Assembly: GCA_900078405.1 (NCBI GenBank)
Contig: FLTS01000001.1
Location: forward strand, 992,001 to 1,056,000
DNA: 64,000 nucleotides
Direction of reading: 5' to 3'
From: an uncultured Stenotrophomonas sp.
GTDB taxonomy: Bacteria; Pseudomonadota; Gammaproteobacteria; Xanthomonadales; Xanthomonadaceae
Position 1 is the first letter of the stretch. Each line of letters opens with the position of its first letter. Position numbers and translations under genes: made by a program. The notes under the pieces are model-generated. The model did not search any database. It was not told the origin of the DNA and saw only the letters and a program-made list of their open reading frames with translations. Positions 19,866 through 28,800 of the stretch are shown one piece after another.

Positions 19866-19892
19866 TAAAGCCGAACGACATGCTGCCGTTAT
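19866..19892 (+). promoter_or_regulatory. Sigma-28 (FliA) promoter of fliC
   Basis: TAAAGCCG-N11-GCCGTTAT matches the flagellar class 3 consensus TAAAGTTT-N11-GCCGATAA in 13 of 16 positions. It lies about 100 bases before the fliC ATG, and fliA itself is encoded at 61159. Confidence 0.85.
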
Positions 19893-19992
19893 TGGTATCA
19901 GCAGCGGTGCTATGGCTCCTACCCCCGCCCCACTGCACCCAGTACCGGTCAGGCGAACTGCCGGTTCCAACGCCAAATCAGGAATCCGAATC

Positions 19993-21228
19993 ATGGCACA
20001 AGTCATCAACACCAACATCATGTCGCTCAATGCTCAGCGCAACCTGACCACGAGCGGCACCAGCCTGGCCACCACCATCCAGCGCCTTTCCTCCGGCTCG
20101 CGCATCAACAGCGCCAAGGACGACGCCGCCGGCCTGGCCATCTCCGAGCGTTTCAGCACCCAGATCCGCGGCCTGGACGTTGCCACCCGCAACGCCAACG
20201 ACGGTATCTCGCTGGCGCAGACCGCCGAAGGCGCGATGGTCGAAATCGGCAACAACCTGCAGCGTATCCGCGAGCTGGCGGTGCAGTCGTCCAACGCCAC
20301 CAACTCCGACTCCGACCGCGAGGCGCTGAACGCCGAAGTCAGCCAGTTGCTGAAGGAAATCGACCGCGTCGCCAACCAGACCAGCTTCAACGGCACCAAG
20401 CTGCTGAACGGCGACTTCACCGGCGCCCTGTTCCAGGTCGGCGCCGATGCCGGCCAGACCATCGGCATCAACAGCATCGTCGACGCCAATGTTGACGGCT
20501 TGGGCAAGATGAACTTTGCCGCCGACACCACGGCTGTCACCGTAGCGACCACGGCTTCGGGCGGCGCGACTGCCGCCGGCTCGATCTCGGGCATCAAGGT
20601 CAGCGTGCAGGCGGTTGGCGCGTCTTCCGCCACGACCATCAACATCGACGACGTGAAGTTCGACGTTGGCGATGACACTGTGGCAATCGGCAAGAAGGTG
20701 GCCTCCGCCATCAACGACAAGATGGACCAGACCGGTGTCTATGCCAAGGTTGATTCTGCAGGTGCCATCACCTTGCAGGCAGTCAAGGGCGACCAGTACA
20801 CCACCAACCTCGCCTTTGGCAGCAACTCCCCGACCGTTACCGGCCAGACCACGGGCGTGACCACGGGCGCTACCGCTTTCACCGCCCAGACCGATGCCAA
20901 CGTCACTTCCACGAAGGTCGCCGGCACGCTGGACATCTCCACCTTCATCGGCTCGCAGCAGGCGCTGGAAGTGGTGGACAAGGCGCTGACCGCGGTGAAC
21001 AGCTCGCGCGCCGACATGGGTGCGATCCAGAACCGCTTCAGCTCCACCATCTCCAACCTGGCCACCACCTCGGAAAACCTGTCGGCCTCGCGCAGCCGTA
21101 TCCGCGACACCGACTACGCCAAGGAAACGGCCGAACTGACCCGCACGCAGATCCTGCAGCAGGCCGGTACCGCCATGCTGGCCCAGGCCAACAGCGCCAC
21201 CCAGAACGTGCTCAGCCTGCTGGGCTGA
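19993..21228 (+). CDS. fliC: Flagellin FliC
   Basis: A 411-residue filament subunit exported by the flagellar type III system. The N-terminal D0/D1 region starts [20 protein letters not shown] and contains [20 protein letters not shown]; the C-terminal helix region has the pattern [20 protein letters not shown] and ends QNVLSLLG. The central part (about residues 165-320) is variable, beta-rich and rich in Thr, Ser and Ala, so it is the likely surface domain and possible O-glycosylation target. Only one flagellin gene is in the window. A terminator follows closely. Confidence 0.97.
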   Translation: MAQVINTNIMSLNAQRNLTTSGTSLATTIQRLSSGSRINSAKDDAAGLAISERFSTQIRGLDVATRNANDGISLAQTAEGAMVEIGNNLQRIRELAVQSSNATNSDSDREALNAEVSQLLKEIDRVANQTSFNGTKLLNGDFTGALFQVGADAGQTIGINSIVDANVDGLGKMNFAADTTAVTVATTASGGATAAGSISGIKVSVQAVGASSATTINIDDVKFDVGDDTVAIGKKVASAINDKMDQTGVYAKVDSAGAITLQAVKGDQYTTNLAFGSNSPTVTGQTTGVTTGATAFTAQTDANVTSTKVAGTLDISTFIGSQQALEVVDKALTAVNSSRADMGAIQNRFSSTISNLATTSENLSASRSRIRDTDYAKETAELTRTQILQQAGTAMLAQANSATQNVLSLLG

Positions 21229-21252
21229 TACCGGGCTTCATCGCAAACGAAG

Positions 21253-21278
21253 GGCCCTGCCGCAAGGCAGGGCCTTTT
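21253..21278 (+). terminator. Rho-independent terminator of fliC
   Basis: GGCCCTGCC / GGCAGGGCC with a GCAA loop is followed by TTTT, 24 bases after the fliC stop. Confidence 0.9.
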
Positions 21279-21306
21279 GCGTTGTGGATATGGAACTGGA
21301 CCAACC

Positions 21307-21374
21307 GCAGGTGCGGGGCTTGCCCAGCACAGGCTTTACCGGCCAGGTCCCGTGCGGGGCAAGCCCCGCACCTA
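21307..21374. repeat. Palindromic repeat, GGGGCTTGCCCC family
   Basis: Starts GCAGGTGCGGGGCTTGCCC and ends GGGGCAAGCCCCGCACCTAC. It lies in the 417-base fliC-fliD gap, which otherwise holds a second inverted repeat, a perfect palindrome and the fliD promoter; no gene is seen there. Confidence 0.8.
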
Positions 21375-21392
21375 CGCAAGGACATCGCTCTT

Positions 21393-21508
21393 GTAGCAGG
21401 CAGGTCGGGGCTACGCCCCCCGACGCACGGAATATCGGACACGAACGTCGGGGACGTAGCCCCGACCTGCTCCCCTCGACATGGCGCGGGTGCAGGGCCG
21501 GCCCTGCA
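21393..21508. repeat. Long inverted repeat (21400-21470) and perfect 18-bp palindrome (21491-21508) upstream of the fliD promoter
   Basis: GCAGGTCGGGGCTACGCCCC (from 21400) pairs with GTAGCCCCGACCTGC ending at 21470. Next, TGCAGGGCCGGCCCTGCA at 21491-21508 is a perfect 18-bp palindrome that ends 20 bases before the -24 element of the fliD promoter. It may be a repeat remnant or an operator. Confidence 0.65.
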
Positions 21509-21528
21509 CCCAGGGGCGAGCCCCGGGA

Positions 21529-21544
21529 TGGCACGGAACATGCA
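21529..21544 (+). promoter_or_regulatory. Sigma-54 promoter of fliD
   Basis: TGGCACG-GAAC-ATGCA matches the -24/-12 consensus TGGCACG-N4-TTGCW with one mismatch and exact GG-N10-GC spacing. The predicted start near 21556 gives a leader of about 90 bases. Confidence 0.8.
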
Positions 21545-21645
21545 TCCAACCCGGGGATCACGCACAACGCGCTAAAGTCGCCGCGACGCCTGCCGATATC
21601 CGGAGGTGTCCCTACAGGCATCTCCTTGCCACCGAAGGAATCCAC

Positions 21646-23010
21646 ATGGCCACCTCCCTTGCTGCCGTCGGCTCCGGCCTGGACATCCCCACCCTGGTCT
21701 CGCAGCTGGTGGCCAACGAGCGCAAGCCGGTGGCCGACCGCATCAACACCCAGGGCACGGCCGCCACCACCCAGCTTTCGGCATACGGCAGCATCAAGAG
21801 CTCGCTGAGCAGCCTGCAGTCCTCGCTGGCGGCGTTGACCAAGAGCGCCGACGCCCCCGCCTACAAGACCACGGTGCCGGATGGCAGCGGCTTCGGCGCC
21901 ACCGTGGTGACCGATGCCAGCACTGGCAAGACCCTGGCTACCGCCGGCACCTACAACGTCGAGGTGCTGAGCCTGGCGCAATCGCAGAAGCTCAGCTCGG
22001 GGGCCTTCGCCACCGACGCCACGGTGGGCGACGGGACGTTGAAAATCGCCTGGGGCGACGAAACCCTCGACGTCGAGATAAAACCCGACAGCACGCTCTC
22101 CGACATCGCCGCGGCCATCAACAAGGCCGCAGGCGGCAAGGGGGTCAACGCCACCATCATCACCGCCGACGATGGTCAGCACCTGGTGCTCAACGCGGTC
22201 GGTGCCGGCACCGAAGGCGCCCTGACCATCTCGACCAGCGGTGGCAACGGCGGCCTGTCCGCGCTGACCTGGGATGGCAGCAGCGGCGGCCTGAGCCAGA
22301 CCGTGGAGGCCACCAATGCGCGCGTGCGTGTGGACGGGTTCGAGCGCGAGTCCAGCAGCAACAGCATCAGCGACCTGATCCCCGGCATCACCCTGAACCT
22401 GACCAAGGCCGAGGCTGGCACCACCAAGACTCTGACCGTCAGCCAGGACAACAGCCCGCTCAAGATCAACCTGCAGGCCTTCGTCAGCGCCTACAACGCC
22501 TCGGTCAACCTGCTCAAGTCGTCCAGCGCCTATGACGCGACCAACGACAAGGCTGCCGCACTGACCGGCGACTCGCTGGTGCGCGGCCTGCAACAGCAGC
22601 TGCGCAGCCAATTGAGCGCCAACGTCGTCGACATGAAGGCGCTGGGCCTGGCCATCGGCACCGATGGCACGTTGACGCTGAGCAGCAGCACTTTCGACAA
22701 GGCGATGGCCGACAACCCCGCCGCCGCATCCGCGCTGCTCGGCAAGGACGGCAAACTGTCCACCTCGCTGTCCTCCATGCTCAAGAGCAACCTGGACAGC
22801 ACCGGCACCCTGACCCTGCGCACCGACTCCCTCAACAAGCAGATCAAGAAGCTGGAAAAGGATCTGGACGACCTGGATGCGCGCATGGAGAAGGTCTCGG
22901 CGCGCTACACCGCGCAGTTCACCGCGATGGATACGCTGGTGGCGCAGATGCAGAGCACCAGCAACTACCTGACCCAGCAATTGAGCGCCTTGCAGCAGAC
23001 GAAGAGCTGA
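21646..23010 (+). CDS. fliD: Flagellar filament cap FliD (HAP2)
   Basis: A 454-residue protein that caps the filament and folds flagellin subunits at the tip. The N-terminal family region (AAVGSGLDIPTLVSQLVANE) and the C-terminal coiled coil with SNYLTQQLSALQQTKS are typical, with a Thr/Ser-rich middle. The ATG at 21646 has GAAGGAA upstream; earlier in-frame codons would overlap the sigma-54 promoter. First gene of the fliD-fliS group. Confidence 0.95.
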   Translation: MATSLAAVGSGLDIPTLVSQLVANERKPVADRINTQGTAATTQLSAYGSIKSSLSSLQSSLAALTKSADAPAYKTTVPDGSGFGATVVTDASTGKTLATAGTYNVEVLSLAQSQKLSSGAFATDATVGDGTLKIAWGDETLDVEIKPDSTLSDIAAAINKAAGGKGVNATIITADDGQHLVLNAVGAGTEGALTISTSGGNGGLSALTWDGSSGGLSQTVEATNARVRVDGFERESSSNSISDLIPGITLNLTKAEAGTTKTLTVSQDNSPLKINLQAFVSAYNASVNLLKSSSAYDATNDKAAALTGDSLVRGLQQQLRSQLSANVVDMKALGLAIGTDGTLTLSSSTFDKAMADNPAAASALLGKDGKLSTSLSSMLKSNLDSTGTLTLRTDSLNKQIKKLEKDLDDLDARMEKVSARYTAQFTAMDTLVAQMQSTSNYLTQQLSALQQTKS

Positions 23011-23018
23011 CCGGCAGC

Positions 23019-23046
23019 TCAAGTAGGTGGTCCCCGCGGCCGATAT
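23019..23046 (+). promoter_or_regulatory. Possible sigma-28 promoter of fliS
   Basis: GCCGATAT at 23039-23046 is a near-perfect sigma-28 -10, and TCAAGTAG 12 bases upstream weakly fits the -35. It could let FliA boost the FliS chaperone together with flagellin. Confidence 0.4.
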
Positions 23047-23118
23047 ACGTAACAGCCCCCCATCATCCCGGCCGCCCATGCCACGCGGCGCCGGACAGGT
23101 TCCAGGAGACCTCCCCCA

Positions 23119-23538
23119 ATGTACGGTTCCAGCCGCAACCACGCAGAGCAGTATCGCAAGGTCGGGGTCTCGACCCGGGTTGTGGATGCCGACCCGCACA
23201 AGCTGGTGGCCATGCTGTTCGAAGGCGCCAACGAGCGCATGCGCCGCGCCGAGGCCTTCCTCGCCCAGGGCAACCAGGCCATGAAAGGCAAGGTGATCGG
23301 CGAGGCATGCGCCATCATCGGCCATCTCAACGGTTCGCTCGATCATGAAGCCGGCGGCGAGATCGCCAGCAATCTGTCGGCGCTGTACGACTTCGTCATC
23401 CAGCGCCTGACCGAGGCCAACCTGAACAACGATGCCGAGGCGCTGCGGGAATCGCTCACGGTAATGAGCGAAATCGAATCGGCCTGGAACGCCATCCCCG
23501 GCGAACAGCGCCACATGCCGATGGCGGCCGGCGCCTGA
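23119..23538 (+). CDS. fliS: Flagellin-specific export chaperone FliS
   Basis: A 139-residue four-helix protein that binds the C-terminus of flagellin in the cytoplasm and prevents early polymerisation. Family features: MYGSSRNHAEQYRKVGVSTR, DPHKLVAMLFEGANERMRRA and LNGSLDHEAGGEIASNLSAL. It follows fliD by 108 bases. The Shine-Dalgarno AGGAGA lies 10 bases before the ATG. Confidence 0.95.
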   Translation: MYGSSRNHAEQYRKVGVSTRVVDADPHKLVAMLFEGANERMRRAEAFLAQGNQAMKGKVIGEACAIIGHLNGSLDHEAGGEIASNLSALYDFVIQRLTEANLNNDAEALRESLTVMSEIESAWNAIPGEQRHMPMAAGA

Positions 23539-23550
23539 GGAGAGACACGC

Positions 23551-23856
23551 ATGGATCACGACGCCACCCTGCAGGCCCTGCATGCCGACCTCGACGCCCT
23601 GCGTATTGCCGTGGAGCAGGAAGACCACGCCGAGGCCGCGTTGATCGCGGTCAGGCACGACCGCCACCTGCGCGAGTTCATCGAAACCTGCGGCACCCAG
23701 GCTGCCGCCAACGGCCTGCGCAAGCTGCTGGAGCTGCAGCGCGAACTGACCCACGACATGCTGGCCCGCCGCGACGTCGCTGCGGCGCACCTGCGCAGCG
23801 GCCGGCAGTCGATACGCGCCGCCAACGCCTACCTGCAGGCCGGAACGCTGGCATGA
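23551..23856 (+). CDS. FliT-like small helical protein
   Basis: A 101-residue, probably all-helical protein directly after fliS, where FliT (the FliD chaperone) lies in many flagellar clusters. Its length and composition (LQALHADLDALRIAVEQEDH, LRKLLELQRELTHDMLARRD) suit that role, but sequence similarity to FliT is weak by eye, so the assignment rests on position. The start ATG has GAGGAGAG upstream. It overlaps the next gene by four bases (ATGA). Confidence 0.6.
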   Translation: MDHDATLQALHADLDALRIAVEQEDHAEAALIAVRHDRHLREFIETCGTQAAANGLRKLLELQRELTHDMLARRDVAAAHLRSGRQSIRAANAYLQAGTLA

Positions 23857-24434
23857 ACGACCCCGGTGCCAGCGTCGTGCACCATCCGGCGGAGGCCGAA
23901 CTGTTCGCCGATACGCTGACCTGCGACGTGGCGTTGCCGGCGGGTTTCGAGGCCGGCAGCACCGTGATCCACCCCGGCGCCGCCGAGATGCTGTTGCGCA
24001 GCGTCGCGCTGGTGGAGGATTCTCGCACCACCGAAGACAACGACGAGCGCGGCGAAAGCAGCCAGCAAGCACAGCGGCTGGAAGCGCGCATGGACCTGGT
24101 GCTGGTGTTGCTTGGCCGGCTGTTGCGCCAGTCCGACACCACCACCCTGCCCCTGCGTCCACTGCGCTGGTCGCGCCGCGGCCTGCGCATGGAGCTGGGC
24201 CAACGCACCGGCAGCGCTCCCGGTACGCAGGGCATCGTGCGCCTGCAACCGGCGGACTGGCTGCCAGACCACATCGAACTGCCCGTGCAGGTGCTGGCCG
24301 AAGCCGCCTCCGGCAACGGCGGCCAGTACCTGTGGCTGCGCCTGAACGACCCCGGCAACGCACTCGAGATGGCACTGGAACGGCATCTGTTCCGCCTGCA
24401 TCGCCGGCAGATCGCCAACAGCAGGCGTGCGTGA
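23853..24434 (+). CDS. Atypical PilZ-domain protein with internal coiled coil
   Basis: A 193-residue protein with a PilZ-like core: LRWSRRGLRMELG resembles the DxSxxG strand, and the barrel continues through GIVRLQPADWLPDHIELPVQ and GQYLWLRLND. The RxxxR c-di-GMP-binding motif is not seen. Between the first strands and the core, about residues 72-95 (QRLEARMDLVLVLLGRLLRQ) form an amphipathic heptad helix. This recalls the atypical tetrameric PilZ proteins described from Xanthomonas. It is coupled to fliS and the FliT-like gene, so a role in flagellar assembly or motor control is likely; c-di-GMP binding is doubtful. Confidence 0.7.
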   Translation: MNDPGASVVHHPAEAELFADTLTCDVALPAGFEAGSTVIHPGAAEMLLRSVALVEDSRTTEDNDERGESSQQAQRLEARMDLVLVLLGRLLRQSDTTTLPLRPLRWSRRGLRMELGQRTGSAPGTQGIVRLQPADWLPDHIELPVQVLAEAASGNGGQYLWLRLNDPGNALEMALERHLFRLHRRQIANSRRA

Positions 24435-24448
24435 AAGCAGCCGTCGTT

Positions 24449-24497
24449 GTAGGTGTGGGGCTTGCCCCACACGTGGCTTCACCGGGAAAGCCACGCG
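24449..24497. repeat. Palindromic GTAG-type repeat
   Basis: Starts GTAGGTGTGGGGCTTGCCCC and continues with a second stem CGTGGCTT / AAGCCACG. It separates the PilZ gene from the response regulator. Confidence 0.8.
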
Positions 24498-24587
24498 AAG
24501 GCCATCCCTCCATGACCATTGCCGGTTGGCTCGCCGCCAGCGCTCGGCTATGGTGCGACCACTTCCAGCCGTGACCCTCCTGTTGCC

Positions 24588-25223
24588 GTGCGTGTCCTGA
24601 TCGTCGATGACCACACCCTGGTGCGTGCGGGCCTGTGCCGGTTGCTGCAGGGCTTTGCCGGGGTGGAGGTGGCCGCCGAAGCGAGCAATGCCGAGCAGGC
24701 GCTGGAACTGGCCTTGCAGCATCGTCCCGACGTGGTCCTGCTCGACCTTTCCCTGCCCGGTGGTCGCAGCGGCCTGGAAGCGCTTTCCGACATCCGCGTC
24801 CGGCTGCCGCAGGCGCGCGTGGTGATCATGTCCATGCACGACGACACCCAGCACGTGCGCGACGCGCTGGACCGGGGAGCGGTGGGCTTCGTCGTCAAGG
24901 ACGCGGCGCCGCAGGAACTGGAACTGGCCTTGCATGCAGCTTGCTCGGGGCAGGTTTTCCTGAGCCCGCAGATCTCGGCAAGGATGCTGGCACCGCTGCA
25001 GGGCCGCGAACGCCCCACCGGCATTGCTGCACTCTCACCGCGACAGCGGCAGATCCTGCGCCAGCTCGGCAACGGCCAGAGCACCAAGGAGATCGCCGCC
25101 GACCTCGGCATCAGCGCCAAGACCGTGGAAACCCACCGGGCACGGATGATGGAAGCACTGGGATGCCGCCGCGCCAACGACCTGCTGCTGCTGGCCGCCC
25201 GCCACCAGCACGAGTTGATGTGA
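24588..25223 (+). CDS. NarL/FixJ-type response regulator
   Basis: A 211-residue two-domain transcription regulator. The receiver has the acidic pair in VRVLIVDDHTLVRAGL, the phosphoacceptor Asp53 in DVVLLDLSLP, and the conserved Lys in GFVVKDA. The C-terminal LuxR helix-turn-helix contains LSPRQRQILRQLGNGQSTKE and GISAKTVETHRARMMEALGC. The start is GTG at 24588; upstream in-frame codons encode an unrelated tail. No histidine kinase is nearby, so the signal is unknown. Its place before rpoN2 suggests a link to motility. Confidence 0.88.
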   Translation: MRVLIVDDHTLVRAGLCRLLQGFAGVEVAAEASNAEQALELALQHRPDVVLLDLSLPGGRSGLEALSDIRVRLPQARVVIMSMHDDTQHVRDALDRGAVGFVVKDAAPQELELALHAACSGQVFLSPQISARMLAPLQGRERPTGIAALSPRQRQILRQLGNGQSTKEIAADLGISAKTVETHRARMMEALGCRRANDLLLLAARHQHELM

Positions 25224-25275
25224 CGCGCGATTGCGGCCGCCAGCTGCCTTTGGCAGCGTGGTAGCAACTCAAAAA

Positions 25276-25291
25276 CGTGACTTGAATCACG
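25276..25291. promoter_or_regulatory. Candidate Crp/Clp-family operator upstream of rpoN2
   Basis: CGTGACTTGAATCACG contains GTGA-N6-TCAC, the core of the CRP/Clp consensus TGTGA-N6-TCACA, with perfect dyad symmetry of the outer 5 bp. It lies 224 bases before the rpoN2 ATG in the 291-base gap after the response regulator gene. Confidence 0.55.
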
Positions 25292-25403
25292 AAATCGAAA
25301 ACCCGTCGCTTGCAGCGTCAAATTTCCCGCGCACGCCTGTCCACCGGGGAAGCCGCAGGTCCAGCGTCAATTGCATGGCGCAATCGAGGAAAACACTGCC
25401 GCA

Positions 25404-25432
25404 GTGTAGGTAATTTCCCTACACATGTAGGG
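25404..25432. promoter_or_regulatory. Nested inverted repeats of TGTAGG before rpoN2
   Basis: GTGTAGG (25404-25410), CCCTACA (25417-25423) and TGTAGGG (25426-25432) give three alternating copies of TGTAGG. The first pair is separated by an AT-rich spacer, and the second pair forms the perfect palindrome CCCTACA-CA-TGTAGGG. This looks like an operator or a switchable hairpin; no matching regulator is known to me. Confidence 0.5.
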
Positions 25433-25514
25433 GTTTGACCGATTCAGTCCCCGGCACGGCAAAAGCAAGATGCGTTCCATACCGACGCCAGCCATGCGTC
25501 ATCGGGGAAATCGC

Positions 25515-26921
25515 ATGAAAGCCACGCTCGCCACCCAACTCGGCCAACAGCTCCATCTCACGCCCTCGCTGCTGCAGTCCATCCGCCTGCTGCAACTGAA
25601 CGGCCTGCAGCTGGAGCAGGAAATCCGCCAGGCGCTGGAGAACAACCCGCTGCTGGAGCTGGAAGAGCATGCGACCGAGGCCGAGGCCATTCCCGGCAGC
25701 GATGCGCAGCTGGAAACGGCCGCGTTCGACGAGCTGCCGGAGAGCTCGATGTGGGACGTGCCCGGCGGCAGCTGGAACGACGCCGACGAGGACCGCACCG
25801 CGCGCCTGCCGGCCGGCGAATCCAGTGATCCACACCTGCGCATCCTGCAGGCCCTGGCGCTGGATCTGGACGAAGCCGACCTGGGCATCGCCGCATTCTG
25901 GCTGGAACATTGCGACGACGCCGGCTACCTCGCCGCACCACTGGCGCAGCTGACCCTGCTGGCCAGCGCCCGCTTCGACCGCAACGCCGCGCACGTGGAG
26001 GGCATCCGCCAGCACCTGCTGCAGGGTGACCCCATCGGCATGGCCGCGCGCGACCTGCGCGAATGCCTGCAGGTACAACTGGCCGCGCTGCCCGGCACGG
26101 TGCCCGCCCGACACCTGGCCAAGCGCCTGCTCGGCGGCGACCTGAACCTGCTGGCCGACCACGACTACGCCGTCATTGCCCGCGAATACGGCGTGGAGCA
26201 GGCCGACGTGCACGAGGCGTTCCGCCTGATCCTGTCGCTGCAGCCGCGCCCCGGCGACACCCTGCAGCCGCAGGAAGACGCCGCGGTGATCCCCGACGTG
26301 GTCGCCTGGCATGCCGATGGCCAGTGGCGCGTGGCGCTGAACCCCGGCACCACCCCGCGCCTGGGCATCAACCCGGCCTACGAGAAGGCGCTGGGCGAAA
26401 GCGACGCCGGTGCCAACCAGCCGTTGCGCGAAATGCTGCAGGAAGCGCGCTGGTTCACCCGCGGCCTGTCGATGCGCTACGACACCCTGTTGCGCACCGC
26501 GCGGGTGATCGTCGAGCGCCAGGCCGCGTTCCTGGTCGAAGGCGAGGAAGCGATGGCCCCGCTGACCCTGAAGGAAGTGGCCGACGCCATCGGCATGCAC
26601 GAGTCGACCGTTTCGCGCATCACCTCCGGCAAGTACCTGCAGACCCCGCGCGGCACCTTCGAGCTGAAGCACTTCTTCGCGGTACGGCTGGAGGGCGCCA
26701 GCATCTCCGGGCTGGCGGTCAAGGCGATGGTGCGCCGGCTGATCGAATCCGAGCCGCCGGCACGGCCGCTGGCGGACGACGCCATCGCCCTGCTGCTGTC
26801 GCGGCAGGGGGTCAACATCGCCCGCCGCACCGTTGCCAAGTATCGTGAACAACTGGACATCGCCCCGGCGCGTGCGCGGAAGCGGCAAAATGCACGTCCC
26901 CAGTTGGCCCGCGCGGGCTGA
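25515..26921 (+). CDS. rpoN: RNA polymerase sigma-54 factor (RpoN, flagellar paralogue RpoN2)
   Basis: A 468-residue sigma-54. Region I is glutamine/leucine-rich (LTPSLLQSIRLLQLNGLQLE, ALENNPLLELEE), an acidic region II follows, and the C-terminal DNA-binding region has the RpoN box ARRTVAKYREQL. The ATG at 25515 gives the canonical start MKATLATQLGQQLHLTP. Xanthomonads carry two rpoN genes, and the one next to vemR and fleQ is rpoN2, needed for flagellar transcription. Upstream, CGGCACG-N4-AAGCA at about 25455-25470 has GG-N10-GC spacing but a poor -12, so autoregulation is only a possibility. Confidence 0.95.
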   Translation: MKATLATQLGQQLHLTPSLLQSIRLLQLNGLQLEQEIRQALENNPLLELEEHATEAEAIPGSDAQLETAAFDELPESSMWDVPGGSWNDADEDRTARLPAGESSDPHLRILQALALDLDEADLGIAAFWLEHCDDAGYLAAPLAQLTLLASARFDRNAAHVEGIRQHLLQGDPIGMAARDLRECLQVQLAALPGTVPARHLAKRLLGGDLNLLADHDYAVIAREYGVEQADVHEAFRLILSLQPRPGDTLQPQEDAAVIPDVVAWHADGQWRVALNPGTTPRLGINPAYEKALGESDAGANQPLREMLQEARWFTRGLSMRYDTLLRTARVIVERQAAFLVEGEEAMAPLTLKEVADAIGMHESTVSRITSGKYLQTPRGTFELKHFFAVRLEGASISGLAVKAMVRRLIESEPPARPLADDAIALLLSRQGVNIARRTVAKYREQLDIAPARARKRQNARPQLARAG

Positions 26922-26935
26922 ACCCGAGAGACCCC

Positions 26936-27311
26936 ATGAGCAAGCTGACCGTTCTGCTGGTCGACGACCACGAAGGCTTCATCAATGCGGCCATGCGCCA
27001 TTTCCGCAAGCTCGACTGGCTGGAAATCGTCGGCAGCGCCGCCAACGGGCTGGAGGCCATCGAGCGCTCCGAGGCCCTGCGCCCGCGCGTGGTGCTGATG
27101 GACCTGGCAATGCCGGAAATGGGCGGGCTGCAGGCCACGCGCCTGATCAAGACCCAGGACGGGCCGCCCTACATCGTCATTGCCAGCCATTTCGACGATG
27201 CCGAGCACCGCGATCACGCCCAGCGTGCCGGTGCCGACAACTTCGTCAGCAAGCTGTCCTACATCCAGGAAGTGATGCCGATCCTGGAGGGCATCCGCAA
27301 GGCGGACGGCC

Positions 27312-27319
<8 letters not shown>
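26936..27319 (+). CDS. vemR: Single-domain response regulator VemR
   Basis: A 127-residue receiver without output domain. The phosphoacceptor is Asp56 ([13 protein letters not shown]), with the acidic pair in LLVDDHEG and the conserved Lys in NFVSKLSY. The position between rpoN2 and fleQ and Asp56 match VemR of Xanthomonas, which affects motility, exopolysaccharide and virulence and acts through FleQ. It overlaps fleQ by eight bases, indicating tight coupling. No cognate kinase lies in the window. Confidence 0.88.
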
Positions 27320-28769
<1,450 letters not shown>

Positions 28770-28800
28770 GTGCGTCCTGGTATCTGGCACGGGGGCAGGC

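Noticed and set aside
28784-28800. Sigma-54 promoter before the sulfotransferase gene (TGGCACG-GGGG-CAGGC)
   Set aside because: The -24 half is perfect, but the -12 lacks GC at the required position, so I do not call it a promoter.
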